A DNA stretch of 64,000 nucleotides, from the NCBI RefSeq assembly GCF_029931775.1, contig NC_079312.1, positions 8,935,821 to 8,999,820 on the forward strand. The letters are read 5' to 3'. The position numbers and the translations under genes are program-made. Below the pieces are notes generated by a model. The model made no database searches. It was not told the origin of the DNA and worked only from the letters and a program-made list of their open reading frames with translations. Each line of letters begins with the position of its first letter. Within the stretch, counting starts at the first letter, position 1. This stretch comes from Euleptes europaea. Taxonomy: Eukaryota > Chordata > Lepidosauria > Squamata > Sphaerodactylidae. This document shows, in pieces, positions 47,898 through 58,615 of the stretch.

Positions 47898-48275
47898 TGA
47901 CCAGCCAAATAACTTGACAAAGAAAAAGGCTGCAAGACTGACTCCATTTTGTAGCTAATTCTGAGCTGGCAGCCATAAGAGCGCAGCTGGCAAATCACGT
48001 AACAGTGATAAATCATGTCAAAATTAATACAGGAGAACTTTCAGGTTGAAGAACTGGATGAAACTAGTTTCCAAATATTCTCTTGCTTTGGCTTACCTCT
48101 TAATTAACTTGAGACATAGTGGATGTCTGCACAGGTGTGAAACTAACAATATAAAACTTCCCATGAAACTATTTCATTAACTCAGCCTCCCCCCGCCCAC
48201 CTCCCCAGGAAGCTGTGTTCTGTGATCGCAATAAACTTAAACACAAATTTTAAATTCATTTTTATGAAACACACA
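47898..48275 (+). mobile_element. Possible solo LTR (fossil)
   Basis: This AT-rich block has a 'gactccattttgtagctaat' phrase, a TATA-like 'aatataaaac' (48,149) and an AATAAA signal (48,229) followed by U5-like sequence. No matching target duplication was found, so the limits and identity are tentative. Confidence 0.35.
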
Positions 48276-48726
48276 AAGGTGGAGTACCTGATAGGGTCAG
48301 AATCGTTCATCTGTTACTGGCAGTTCTCTGCCTACTCCCTCCCAAGTGGGGATGGACATGCCCACTGAGAAGTCAATAAAGAGGCAGAGAAGCTAGCTTC
48401 CCTCCACAGCCACCTCTCAGCCTGGGTAAGGCAAGGCCCAGACTGGAGGGAAGGCCCGGCTTAGGCCGCCCCAGCTTCTCCATACCAGGCACCCCTTGGC
48501 CCCTCTTCTGATGCCCTCACAGATGGCCCAGACACAAGATTGCCAGGTAGGGGCTCCCTCTTCTCAAGGAGAGCCCAGAACCCCTCCCACATAAGAGGAA
48601 GGGTGGGGGCAGAGATCAGCCACTGGACCCAAGGCAGACACCCTGACCCCCACCTTCCGCATCGGCACCTTCTTTACCGTCACTCCTCACAGCAAGAAGG
48701 CAACAGCCCAGGAGAAAAGGATCCTT

Positions 48727-49453
48727 TTTTTTTTTTACAAAATTTTTATTGTTTTTTTTTGTAAGATGTTTAAACACAAAATTTAACAATTAATAAAGGT
48801 AAACATTAAAATATGAAACATAGTAAGTTATTGTTGAAAATACATGTATGCAATAAAATATAATGACTTCCCCTACATCTCCTTCTGTCTTGTCATAAAT
48901 TTTGTGATCTCTTTTGGATAAAGTTCTAATCCTAATAGTGTTCTAAGATTAATCATTATATCATAATAGAAAATGGATTAGTTGGTAACCATAAAACGTT
49001 CCCATTTGAAGTTCATTTTCACAGTAAGTTCTCTATGCCTCCCATTCACCCTCAAATTGTGAACTCTCTTTTTGGTTTATCAAAGCTGTAAATTTTGCCA
49101 TTTCCACACCAGTTCCAACATTTTTACAATCCAGTCCTTTTTGTCTGGAATTTCTGATTATTTCCATTTTGCTGCATATATTAATCTTGCGGCTGTGGTG
49201 GCATAAATCAAAAATTTTCTCTGTGTTAAAATAGAGTCCGGTATCATACTGAGTAACATCATTTCTGGTGTTTTTGGTATATTGTTCTGTAAAATAAACC
49301 TTAATTCATTATAAATCATGTCCCAAATTTTTTTAGCTTTATCATATGTCCACCACATATGGTGGAACGAGCCAACTTCCTCATTACATTTCCAACATTT
49401 TGGGGACATCGATGTATAAGTAGTCACTAATTTTGTAGGTGTTAAATACCTAA
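48727..49453 (-). mobile_element. L1 LINE, 5'-truncated, with target duplication
   Basis: Minus-strand insertion starting with poly-A (poly-T at 48,725 on the plus strand). It is flanked by the 15-bp duplication GAGAAAAGGATCCTT (48,712-48,726 and 49,454-49,468). The minus-strand frame 49,427-49,158 ends the L1 ORF2 protein: 'SPKCWKCNEEVGSFHHMWWT', then 'YDKAKKIWDMI' and 'ATTAARLIYAAKWK'. The intact duplication suggests a fairly young insertion. It lies right beside the KRAB-A donor of the distal unit B cassette. Confidence 0.92.
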
Positions 49454-49470
49454 GAGAAAAGGATCCTTAT

Positions 49471-49597
49471 CCAGGGAGGCCACGTTCCCAAAATTCTCCA
49501 GCATGACTTCCTTGTACAGAGCTCTTTGGGCTGGGTGCAGCAGGGTCCACTCCCCCTGGGTGAAATACACAGCCACCTCATCAAAGGACACACCTCC
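49471..49597 (-). pseudogene. KRAB-A exon, distal unit B cassette, donor lost
   Basis: A 127-bp exon-like block encodes '[20 protein letters not shown]' and then [21 protein letters not shown]. The coding part is intact and the acceptor 'ctacttgcag'-like sequence is present. The donor GT is changed to AT (CCTGG|ataagg, where the other copies have gtgaga), and an L1 sits a few bases further on. Normal splicing to KRAB-B at 47,779 is therefore unlikely; read-through or exon skipping is expected. Confidence 0.85.
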
Positions 49598-49734
49598 CTG
49601 CAAGTAAAGAATGTCTTTATGTCACTTAAAAGCTGGTCTGTGGGAGGGGGGGAGGGGGGGAGTGAAAAGCTGGGAGTTAAAGCCAAAAACTGAGAGAAGC
49701 CATAATCAGAGAGCAGCACAAAGTGGAGGGGAGA

Positions 49735-49910
49735 ATAAAGTGCTGGGCCCAAGTGGACAACCAGCAATGTATTATAAATGCTAGGAAGACATTTAATATT
49801 ACCTCTGCAGAAAGTAATGAACGAAATAAGCAAACAGAAAATTTTGCCCCCTTCATGGCAAGAAGCACATATAACATTGATACACAAAGAAGGCAATGAT
49901 CCAACAGAGA
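49735..49910 (+). mobile_element. L1 LINE fragment (RT region)
   Basis: The plus-strand translation includes 'KVMNEISKQKILPPSWQEAH' followed by 'ITLIHKEGNDPTEK', the L1 reverse transcriptase 'FN.I...IP.SW..A.I.LI.K.GKDP' region. It is a small internal fragment between the KRAB-A and linker exons of the distal unit B cassette. Confidence 0.8.
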
Positions 49911-49961
49911 AGGGAGCATCCCTGTCCTCTGCCGCACATCTCCCCAGTGACACCCACTTAC

Positions 49962-50047
49962 CTCAACTGGCTGCATAGCACCTCTTGTCCCTTCACCAAA
50001 GAGAGAAGATGGGAGAAAAAGTATCCAGGGTGTGTTTCTGCTGCCGC
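49962..50047 (-). CDS. Start/linker exon, distal cassette of unit B
   Basis: An 86-bp exon with acceptor 'cactccctcccag' and donor 'GTTGAG|gtaagt'. The upstream in-frame ATG of the other copies is ATA here, leaving the 3' ATG (MQPVE, 49,976-49,974). The KRAB frame is open throughout. It is nearest to the unit B promoter-like block at 52.05-52.6 kb. Confidence 0.78.
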
Positions 50048-50099
50048 CTGGGAGGGAGTGAAAGAAAGAGGATAGCAAACCCTTTCTTCTATAGATACA

Positions 50100-51180
50100 T
50101 TTCCTGGGATAGTCACTTCAAGGAACATCTCCCCAGATTGCATTTGGGGCACAACATAAAATACTAGGTTTGATTCATCTGGTTGGATGCATCCCTGATC
50201 CTGCCTGAAGCCACACCACCCCCTCTTCCCCTCTGAGGGAAACCAAGACCCTCTGGCCTGCCCTACACAACCAGGAGAATGTGCTGGGAATGCGGTGGTA
50301 AAGCCCTGAGCTGATGGGATGGACTGGCTGACTCAGGGCTGAAGGTGGGAGATGCCAGCTAGGAATGGAAATCTCCCTGCACAGAGAAAACTAGCCTTCC
50401 AAGGAAACAGTTCCTGCCCTCTCTGCCTGTGCTGGTGAAGATGCTTTTCTGTGGCAGGGAGATTTCAACCGAGGTGTTCCTGTACCCACAGTCTCAAGTG
50501 AAGCCTTGAATCCATACATGGAAAAAGCAGGAGAAAAGTGTCAAAATCCATGCCGTCCAGTCCACCACCTCAGGCCTCTGCCGGCTCTTCCTCCTGGATT
50601 TGTGGAACAGGTCTAAGGCTCAGTCATATGTGTGTGTGTTAAGTGTCGTCAAGTCGCTTAAGAAAAGCGTCTGTTCCCTGTTTACCCTGAAGAAGGATGT
50701 GTGGTTAATAAGCTGTACGGGCTAGGCAGGAAAACTCCACACATGGCCAGCAAAGGGAAAAACAGCCCCCAAACTTGAGGAGACTGAGCAGAACAAGGGA
50801 GAAGGAGAGAAGGTGGTGGGGAAACAACCATCTAAGGCGTTTCCCATTAGGTAAAAGGCTTTTTTATGGCCCTGTTGCTGCTGCCATGCAGATACAGCCC
50901 AGGGGCAAGGGAGCTTACAAATGGCCGGTTTCCCCACCTCCTGTCTGCCCCAGACTCCCAGCAGTGGTCAACCCCCCCCTTCTAACATGCTACTGGGGCT
51001 TTTTTATTTTTTATAAAAATCAGCAGTTGAATATTATTATAGAGGCATGGCTATAACAATACAGTCAGTCATATCGTCCTATAGTGGCATAAAATCATTG
51101 TACATTCGGTAGCGTGTAAAAATATAAATATTTGAGATATAACCTTACAAAATGGTTAAAAGATACTTGCATAAGACAGT
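50100..51180. other. Duplicated cassette intron, no gene
   Basis: The first part aligns with 25,080-25,430 and 46,370-46,630. A short BovB/SINE tail-like 'gtgttaagtgtcgtcaagtc' occurs at about 50,637. The rest (50,700-51,180) holds AT-rich sequence with no recognised element. Confidence 0.4.
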
Positions 51181-51183
51181 GTT

Positions 51184-51360
51184 CACAGTGGGTAGCCGTG
51201 TTAGTCTGTCTGAAGTAGTAGAAAAGGGCAAGAGTCCAAGTAGCACCTTAAAGAGCTGAAGAATTGAGCTGTGGCTCACGAAAGCTCATACCCTGCCAGA
51301 AAATATTCTTGTTAGTCTTTAAGGTGCTACTGGACTCTTGCCCTTTTCTACTACAATAAG
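51184..51360. mobile_element. Foldback repeat, copy 1
   Basis: The left part 'agtagaaaagggcaagagtc' recurs as its reverse complement 'gactcttgcccttttctact' at the right end. The middle phrase 'gagctgtggctcacgaaagc' is the family core. Related copies are at 51,660-52,019, 53,285-53,410, 53,448-53,626 and, more diverged, 59,405-59,620. It is non-coding; the superfamily was not determined. Confidence 0.75.
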
Positions 51361-51659
51361 ACAAGTGTTGTGAGCTAGCACATCCGTCTGTTTAAATAAT
51401 TTGTGGCGTTCTACAGCAATCTTTAAAAAGTGTGCTACCTTCTCCAGAACACAGGGCGAACAATTATTCAAATAAAGGAAGCATTACATATAACAACACA
51501 ACAATATTCAACTGCTGATCAAAAAACAGGGAAAGTCCTCCTCTATGTCTTCCCGGGAACGGGGGGGGGGGGATGGCTGCGATGTGGGGCGGGGGCCGGC
51601 GGAATATGAAAATCCAGACACGTGGCTTGGTTACAAAATTCAGCGCCACAGCAAAGAAA

Positions 51660-52019
51660 ATTCACAGTGGGTAGCCGTGTTAGTCTGTCTGCAGTAGTAG
51701 AAAAGGGCAAGAGTCCAGTAGCACCATAAAGACTAATAAGAATATTTTCTGTGGTCAAAAAGGGCAAGAGTCCAGTAGCACCTTAAAGACTAATAAGAAT
51801 ATTTTCTGTGGTCAAAAAGGGCAAGAGTCCAGTAGCACCTTAAAGACTAACAAAAATATTTTCTGGTAAGGTATGAGCTTTCGTGAGCCACAGCTCACTT
51901 CTTCAGAATCAAGGTATCTGAAGAAGGGAGCTGTGGCTCACGAAAGCTCACACCCTACCAGAAAATATTCTTGTTAGTCTTTAAGGTGCTACTGGACTCT
52001 GGCCCTTTTCTACTACTAC
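51660..52019. mobile_element. Foldback repeat with internal triplication
   Basis: Same family as 51,184. The left arm is present three times in tandem with a 57-bp period ('agggcaagagtccagtagca' at 51,704, 51,761 and 51,818). The family core follows, then the reverse-complement arm ending 'cccttttctactac'. Confidence 0.8.
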
Positions 52020-52049
52020 AGCAAAGAAAGTTTGGGAAAGGAAGTAGGA

Positions 52050-52600
52050 AAGAGGAGGGAAAACCACAGTCCACAATGCTGTGGGGAAGTAGGGGGGGGG
52101 AAAGTGCACTTCCCAAAACCATCAAACCTAGAGAAAAGGGTACACGACCTAGCTCCCCTTCTCCCTCCCCCCCTTCTGCATCGGCTCTCCCCGCCACCAC
52201 AGTCTCCCCCCATCCTTTCCCCACCCCAAATCTCCCACTCACCTCCCCACAGCCTCCCTCCCCTTCCTAAAAGCGCCTCCGCAACCTCCAGCCCTGTGAC
52301 CCGTCCGACGTGCAAAGGGCCCGGGTTCAGATCCTGCCCCCCCCCCCGGCCCTTGCAGGGACCTCGTGGCTCTGCACAAGGGGGCCAAGACACACACACA
52401 CACTCTCTCTCTCTCTGGTGCAAGAGGGGGAAGGCAGGGTGGGGTCTGGAGGGGGCCTTTCCTCGCCCCCCCCAGCTTCTTCCCCCCTCCTTTCTCTCAG
52501 TTCGAGCTCTTGCATTGCAGCCCCCAACCCATAATTCCCCCCCCCCAAAAAAAGAAAGCCCCTTCGAGCTCACCACATGCCCCCAAGCCATTCAAACAGC
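52050..52600 (-). promoter_or_regulatory. GC-rich promoter and untranslated exon 1, unit B
   Basis: Homologous to 25,850-26,430. On the minus strand a donor-like 'ATGTG|gtgagc' (exon edge near 52,574) corresponds to the unit A exon 1 donor. It contains a CA/TC simple repeat (52,390-52,416). It lies upstream of the distal KRAB cassette and is the only promoter-like block of unit B. Confidence 0.5.
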
Positions 52601-52857
52601 ACCCCGGAAGTGACAAAGGTGTCTCCTGCAAGGCAGGAGGACCGGAAAGGGCCTCTCCTCCTCGTGCCTCTCTAGGACTCCCCCCAGTCACACACTCTCT
52701 CGCACTCCCTTTAACCCTTACAGAGCCTTCCGCCAGTTCAAAGGGACCCGGGCGAGGCAAGGCAGACGGGAGCATCTATGAGCATCTATGTTCCCCGGCC
52801 ACATAGAAACACAGCCAAGGGCCAGGCTATATTGGGCCTATACTTTGATAGGATGGT

Positions 52858-53187
52858 TGTCAGCCCTTGCCCTAGTCCGAACCAATAACCACGACAGGAG
52901 ACACAGGGGTCCAAGGAAGATGGTTTACTGGCAGCATAGGTAAACAGAGCATACAGGATCTAAGACAGCAACGGAGGGCGCTGGGATACACTTGACTATA
53001 TAAAAGCCTAGAAAAAAAGCATTCAGCATTCAGCAGCCCGGGACAGGCTCAAGAGATTACTATTTCAAAACAGTCTAGAGATGCCTCCGTTCCCACGGAG
53101 TACTGTCTACTTCAAAGAGTCCAAGAATGCAAAACAATCCTTGGGAGCAAGTCGGTGAAAAAGTGAAACTGAGACACAGGCCTGACA
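52858..53187 (-). mobile_element. Solo LTR (fossil)
   Basis: A 330-bp block with mirrored ends TGTCAG and CTGACA, flanked by ATGGT and ATGAT (5 bp, one mismatch). On the minus strand it has a TATA box (tttatatag near 53,000) and an AGTAAA-type signal near 52,925. No internal genes remain. The near-matching duplication suggests moderate age. Confidence 0.65.
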
Positions 53188-53284
53188 ATGATGCAAAGTT
53201 AGAAATATAAAAAAAAAAATCTCTTCTATAAGTGATGGGGCGGTTGGCCTTGCCTCAATGTAAATAGATTTTATGTTGATAATT

Positions 53285-53410
53285 CACAGCGGGTGGCCGT
53301 GCTAGTCTGTCTGCAGTAGTAGAAAAGGGCCAGAGTCCAGGAGCACCTTAAAGACTAACAAGAATATTTTCTGGCAGGGGATGAGCTTTCGTGAGCCACA
53401 GCTCACTTCT
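53285..53410. mobile_element. Foldback repeat, partial copy
   Basis: 'gtggccgtgctagtctgtct' through 'ctttcgtgagccacagctca' and 'cttcttcagat'. Left half of the family at 51,184. Confidence 0.78.
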
Positions 53411-53447
53411 TCAGATACAGCTAGAATGTGAATCCATCTGTCTTTAA

Positions 53448-53626
53448 TTCACAGTGGGTAGCCGTGTTAGTCTGTCTGCAGTCGTAGAAAAGGGCAAGAG
53501 TCCAGTAGCACTTTAAAGACTAACCAAAATATTTTCTGGTAGGGTATCAGCTTCTTCAGGTATCTGAAGAAGTGAGCTGTGGCTCTCGAAAGCTCATACC
53601 CTACCAGAAAATATTTTTGTTAGATT
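53448..53626. mobile_element. Foldback repeat, copy with both arms
   Basis: It begins 'ttcacagtgggtagccgtgt', keeps the 'gtgagctgtggctctcgaaa' core and ends 'ccctaccagaaaatattttt'. Adjacent to the partial copy at 53,285. Confidence 0.78.
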
Positions 53627-53879
53627 TTATGTTGTGATTTTGCGAGCCTGCGGGCTGCGGTGCTGATCGGTTTCATAGAAGGGCCGGACCCGGCTTATAA
53701 AATTCCTTTTCTCCATTTTGAACTTCGGCTTTGCCTTTCCACTCAAGGATTTCTGGCACTGAAAGACAACGTCAGGTTGAAAAGTGCAAACAATGAGCAA
53801 ATGAAAATGCAAGCGTTGAAACAGCAGAGATAGGACCCAGACACTCGGTTCTGCTGTTGTTTTGCTTTAGGGTATTTCT

Positions 53880-54668
53880 TCTCAATTATTTGAGATATGC
53901 TGATGACACTACATTATTGGCAGAAAATAGCGAAGACTTGAAATGACTACTGCTGAAAGTTAAAAGAGAAAGTGCCAAAGCAGGACTACAGCTGAACATC
54001 AAGAAAACAAAAGTAATGACTGCAGGAGAATTACACAACTTTAAGGTTGACAATGAGGGAAACTGAAATTGTTCAAGACTTTCTATTCCTTGGCTCCACC
54101 ATCAACCAAAAGGGAGACTGCAGCCAAGAAATCAGAAGGAGATTGAGACTGGGAAGGGCAGCCATGAAGGAGCTAGAAAAGATTTTGAAGTGTAAGGATG
54201 TGTCACTGGCCACCAAGACTAGATTACTTCATGCCATCGTATTCCCTATTACTATGTATGGGTGTGAAAGCTGGACAGTGAAGAAAGCTGATAGGAAGAA
54301 AATAGATTCCTTTGAAATGTGGTGTTGGAGGAGTGGGTTACGGATTCCGTGGACTGCCAAAAAAACAAATCAGTGGGTTCTAGATCAAATTAAGCCTGAA
54401 CTGACCCTAGAAGCTACAATGGCTAAACTGAGGCTGTCGTATTTTGGTCACGTCATGAGACGACAAGAGTCACTGGAAAAGACAGTCATGCTAGGAAAAG
54501 TTGAGGGCAGCAGGAAAAGAGGGAGACCCAACAAGAGATGGATTGACTCAAGGAAGGAAGCCACAGCCTTCCATTTGCAAGAGCTGAGCAAGGCTGTCAA
54601 AGATAGGACATTTTGGAGGACTTTCATTCATAGGGTCGCCATGAGTCGGAAGCGACTTGACAGCACTT
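53880..54668 (+). mobile_element. BovB (RTE) LINE, 3' part
   Basis: 5'-truncated copy beginning within the reverse transcriptase (an ADDT box in 'RYADDTTLLAENSEDLK') and ending at the conserved tail 'gggtcgccatgagtcggaag'. An open frame at 54,047-54,670 (207 codons) covers the C-terminus: 'DFLFLGSTINQKGDCSQEIR', 'MYGCESWTVKKADRKKID', 'YFGHVMRRQESLEKTVMLGK'. A stop and frame changes occur upstream of it. It is better preserved than the 11,085/16,203 copy. Confidence 0.93.
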
Positions 54669-54929
54669 AACATACACATGCATTTCTTGGGGACAGGGTA
54701 AAAGCCGGAGCGGCCCGAAACAGGCATTAAAAAAACTATAGTACCGCAAAAAACAGTGGCATGCCTTGCACACACTGCAGAACAATATTTTAGAAATCAA
54801 AATGCGGAGAGCGCGTGCAATTAGTAACCCTTTCCAGGCCAAAATGCTTCCGGAACACCCCAGAATGGGCATTAAACAAATTATAGTTTCGCAAACTACA
54901 GTGTCCTACCAGGCGGCCCTTAGTCTTAT

Positions 54930-55800
54930 ATCTGTGGGCTCCAATCTTTTTGAGCCAGGGGGCACCTTTGGAATACTGGGGTGGGCGCAACCACAAAATG
55001 GCTGCTGCAGGAGGTGGAGCCAACCACAACATGCCAGGGAGCGAAGTTAGGGAGAAAATGGACACCACTGTACTGGTATCAGGAGATAAGGAAATCAGTA
55101 CAGGAGCGAGAAACACTTAAAGGTGCAAAAATTATTTATAAGCTACTGTGTCTAATATAATACGTACTAATAAATACACAAAATTGACTAAACACACATG
55201 ATCTCATACAACAAACATACAACCCATCTCATGGATGGTAGCAAGAAAGAATGATTCAATTCAAAAGTGCAATGTCTCTCACTGTATGTACATCAATCTT
55301 CAGTATCAACCTCATGCAGGTAAGTGAACAGTTGTAATAATTGTTAAATGTTCAGGGAGGAATCACTTCATGGAGGATACGGCCGTTTCAAATTCCTCCC
55401 TGAACATTTAACAATTATTACAACTGTTCACTTACCTGCATGAGGTTGATACTAAGGGAGCGAAGTTATTCATAGCTCTGATAGTAACTCTTCAGCATTT
55501 CAGCCAGAAGCTCCGTTTAACGGGACGCCTTTTTAAATGAACACATTGTTCATTTTCTATCTTACACACACCTTGCCTTCAGTCCCACAGCAAAGACCCT
55601 TGTACTATAGTGGTAGCTGCTGCCAAAGCCATGTTTTAGATCTGCATAGACAATCAGATCTCCAATGGCCTATCAGAATTCTTGCTGGGCAAAAGCCCCA
55701 TCTGGCCCCATCCGCTTTGTAAAAACACTTGGCAGGTACCAGGAAAAGTGTTGGCAAGCACCATGGTGCCTATGGGTGCTACGTTGGGGACCCTCGTCTA
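54930..55800. mobile_element. hAT-type MITE split by an insertion
   Basis: The left part (54,930-55,030, 'gagccagggggcacctttgg') and right part (about 55,470-55,800, ending 'ctacgttggggaccctcg') match the copy at 63,575-63,925. The roughly 420 bp between them are foreign and contain the perfect inverted repeat at 55,302-55,453. Confidence 0.65.
55302..55453. repeat. Perfect 62-bp inverted repeat, 28-bp loop
   Basis: Arm 55,302-55,363 is the exact reverse complement of 55,392-55,453 (62 of 62 by my reading). The arms begin 'agtatcaacctcatgcaggt' and meet around the loop 55,364-55,391, which reads 'ggaggatacggccgtttc' in its middle. Outside the arms pairing stops at once. Confidence 0.9.
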
Positions 55801-55989
55801 TAGCAATGACGTCCAACCTCTGCAATATAGTGAAATATACTAAAGTGGGCATGGCATACAGAAGGTCCCAGGTTCAATCTCCAGCATCTCCAGTTAAAGG
55901 GACTAGGCAAGGAAGTGATATGAAAGACGTCTGCCCTGGAGAGCCTCTGCTGGTCTTAGACAATACTGACTTTGATAGACCAAAGGTCT

Positions 55990-56580
55990 GATTCAGTATA
56001 AGGCAGCTTCATGTGTTCATGTGACCTTTGAAAATACACATCTTCCCATGCAGACTACTCGGACTGGCTGCTTTCTGAAAAGATGGTAGCAAAGCAGGTT
56101 CAAGAGCATCTGAAGTGCAGGGAAAGGCGAGAAAATGGATGGAATCCAGGAAACAGTGCCCCAGTTTGGACAGTAAAATCAGAGACAAACCATCTGGGTG
56201 GGTACAGCCTGGGCAAGTTTTATTGGGGGGGGCGGGGTTATGTTTAGTTTGAATTTTAGAGTTTTGCTAGTTCTGTGCTACAAGATGCCTCCAGTAATGT
56301 CTCTAGAGAGGCAGCCTATAAAACATCTGAATAAACAATACATACACGGCCCCCGTTTTCTGCCCAGTGAGTTCCATATAATAAATTCTCAGCAACATTA
56401 AGCTTACACGGCATGCTGACAAGGAGAAAACATGACGGCGTTTAATTCTTACACAAAAGAACTATACACAATGTCTTTGAGGAGGCCACATGATATATAA
56501 CATATTATCAAGTGGATGATTTCTGGGCTGGCTGGGTGATACTTTCCCAGGATGGCTCAAAAACATGTCTAGAATGAGTG
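55990..56580. other. Stretch without an identifiable gene
   Basis: No domain or known repeat was recognised. A poly-G run at 56,226 and short open frames only. Confidence 0.35.
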
Positions 56581-56589
56581 TCTCCCCAC

Positions 56590-56790
56590 TCCTGATTCCC
56601 AATTCTGGTTTGAGAAATTCCTGGAGATTTGGGGGTGCAGCCTGGGGAGGGTAGGATCTCAGCAGGGTATAATTCCATACAGTGTATCCTCCAAAGCAGC
56701 CGTTTCCTCCAGGGGAACTCATCTCTGTCACCTGGAGATCAGTTGTAATTCTGGGAGATTTTTAGGCCTCACCTGGAGATTGGCAACCAT
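56590..56790. mobile_element. TIR MITE, 'gttggcaaccct' family
   Basis: 'gaaattcctggagatttggg' to 'cacctggagattggcaacca'. Same family as 3,034 and 26,452; ends eroded. Confidence 0.68.
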
Positions 56791-56845
56791 TCCCCCACAT
56801 GTTCAAGCTGAGGCTGGGGAAAAGTTTGAGGAAATGCAACATAGC

Positions 56846-57035
56846 TAGGCTTGCCAGCACTAGGTTGTGAAATACCTGGAGATTTTGGGAGTGGAGCTTG
56901 AGGAGGGGAGTGTTTAATGCCATAGAGTCCACCTTCCAAAGCGGCCTTTTTCTCCAGGTGAACTGATCTGTGTCCCTTGGAGATAAGTTGTAAAAGCAGG
57001 CGCTCTCCAGCACCACCCGGAGGGTGGCCAACCCT
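56846..57035. mobile_element. TIR MITE, 'gttggcaaccct' family
   Basis: 'taggcttgccagcactaggt' to 'ggagggtggccaaccctaaa', with the shared interior 'aatgccatagagtccacctt' and 'tctccaggtgaactgatctg'. Confidence 0.72.
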
Positions 57036-57410
57036 AAACATAGCCCAACAAAGGGAGGACTGATGCTGAGTTTTTCAACTAGATAGCAGGTGCTACAGGG
57101 GCTGTGTGTGAGAAAGACAGAGTCTTCTCCACACTGATGTTGCTTTAGTTTTGGGGAAACTGCATTGTGACCTGACTATTAGCATCACCAGGCTCCACCC
57201 CCTAAATCCAACATGTATGGGCTGAGACTCAGGGATCCGTTCTGCTAGCAGAGGTGCTCTCCTGTAACATAACTAAGGAAATACAAGAAGACTCCTGCAG
57301 GATCGGACCAGTGGCCTATCTAGGGTTACAGTCACACAACAGCCAATCAGTTGCCCTGGAGGGTCAGCAGACAGGGCATAGATCCTGAAGCCTTCCTCTA
57401 ATGTTGCCAT

Positions 57411-57640
57411 AGAATCATAGAGTTGGAAGGGGTCACACAGGCCATCTAGTCCAACCACCTGCTCAATGCAGGACCAGCCTAGAAAGCATCCCTGAGAAGG
57501 GGTCGTCCGGCCACTGCTTGAAGACAGCCCATGAGGAGGAGTTTACTGCCTCCCTAGGCAGCCGATTCCACTGCTGAACTACTCTTACTGTAAAAAAATT
57601 CTTACTGATGTCCAGCCAGTACCTTTCCACCCATCATTTA
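57411..57640 (-). mobile_element. CR1 LINE 3' end
   Basis: The plus strand reads 'atcatagagttggaaggggt', 'ccatctagtccaaccacctg' and 'ggcagccgattccactgctg', a minus-strand CR1 3' end. A Tigger-like MITE (57,643-57,980) is inserted in it; CR1-like sequence continues to about 58,200. Confidence 0.8.
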
Positions 57641-57642
57641 TA

Positions 57643-57980
57643 CAGGCTGAGTATCCTTTATCCGAAATGCTCGGGACTAAAAGTGTTGTGTATTTTGGAT
57701 ATTTCCATATTTTGGAATATTTGCATATCCATAATGAGGTATCTTAGGGATGGGACCCAAGTCGAAACATTAAATTTATGTTTTATGTACACCTTATACA
57801 CATAGCCTGAAGGTAATTTTATACAATATTTTAAATAATATTGTGCATGTGTGGCATTGTGGGAATCTGCTGCTGGTGCAACCAGCCTGCACGCATGCCA
57901 TTTTATTATCCTTTGTGGGCGCACACAAAGTTTTGGATTTTTAATCATTTTGGATTTCTGGATAAGGGATTCTCAACCTG
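57643..57980. mobile_element. Tigger-like MITE
   Basis: Ends 'caggctgagtatcctttatc' and 'gataagggattctcaacctg' form inverted repeats, flanked by TA on both sides (57,641-57,642 and 57,981-57,982), as in Tc1/mariner-Tigger elements. The interior 'ataatgaggtatcttaggga' and 'cacatagcctgaaggtaatt' resembles a Tigger-derived family that I recall from mammalian genomes. No transposase. Confidence 0.82.
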
Positions 57981-58419
57981 TATCCAATATTGCAAGTAAT
58001 GGGTATAAACAAACCCTGCCTCCTAGGACAGTGTTTCAGGTTTGCTCCCTCTGAATAGGGGGGCTCCTTCCAGTCACCATAGCTGGTAGCCACTGGTAGA
58101 CCCAATTCTCTATAAATTTGTCCAACACCCTTTGAAAGCCATCGATGCTCATGGCAGGTCACTTACATCCACTGGCAGCAGATTGTACAACTGAATTATT
58201 CAGAAAAGCACCTGGCTGCAAACGAAGGCTCCTTCCACTGAAAGAAAAGACCTCTATACTGGAACGGATCTGCAAGATCCAACCCACTGTTTAGAAACAA
58301 AGACCAAAGAAGATACATTTCTGAATATCCCTTATCTGCGTGCCATCTTAAGCACAGCCACATCCTTCTAAACCCATCGACATCAACGGACTTAGAAGGG
58401 TATAACTCTGCTTGTGATT

Positions 58420-58615
58420 AGGGCCGACAACTCCAGGTTGGGAAATTCTTGGCGATTTGGAGGGAGAACCTGGGGAGTGCGGAATGTGGAGAAAAGAATG
58501 GGATGCCACATAGCCCACCCTCCATAGCTGCCACTTTTCTCCCCGGGAACAAGTCTTTGTAGTCTGGAGATCAGTTGTAATACCGGGAGAACTCCAGCCT
58601 CCACCTGGCAGCCCT
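58420..58615. mobile_element. TIR MITE, 'gttggcaaccct' family
   Basis: 'agggccgacaactccaggtt' to 'ccacctggcagccctac', interior 'ccctccatagctgccacttt'. A diverged copy. Confidence 0.65.
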
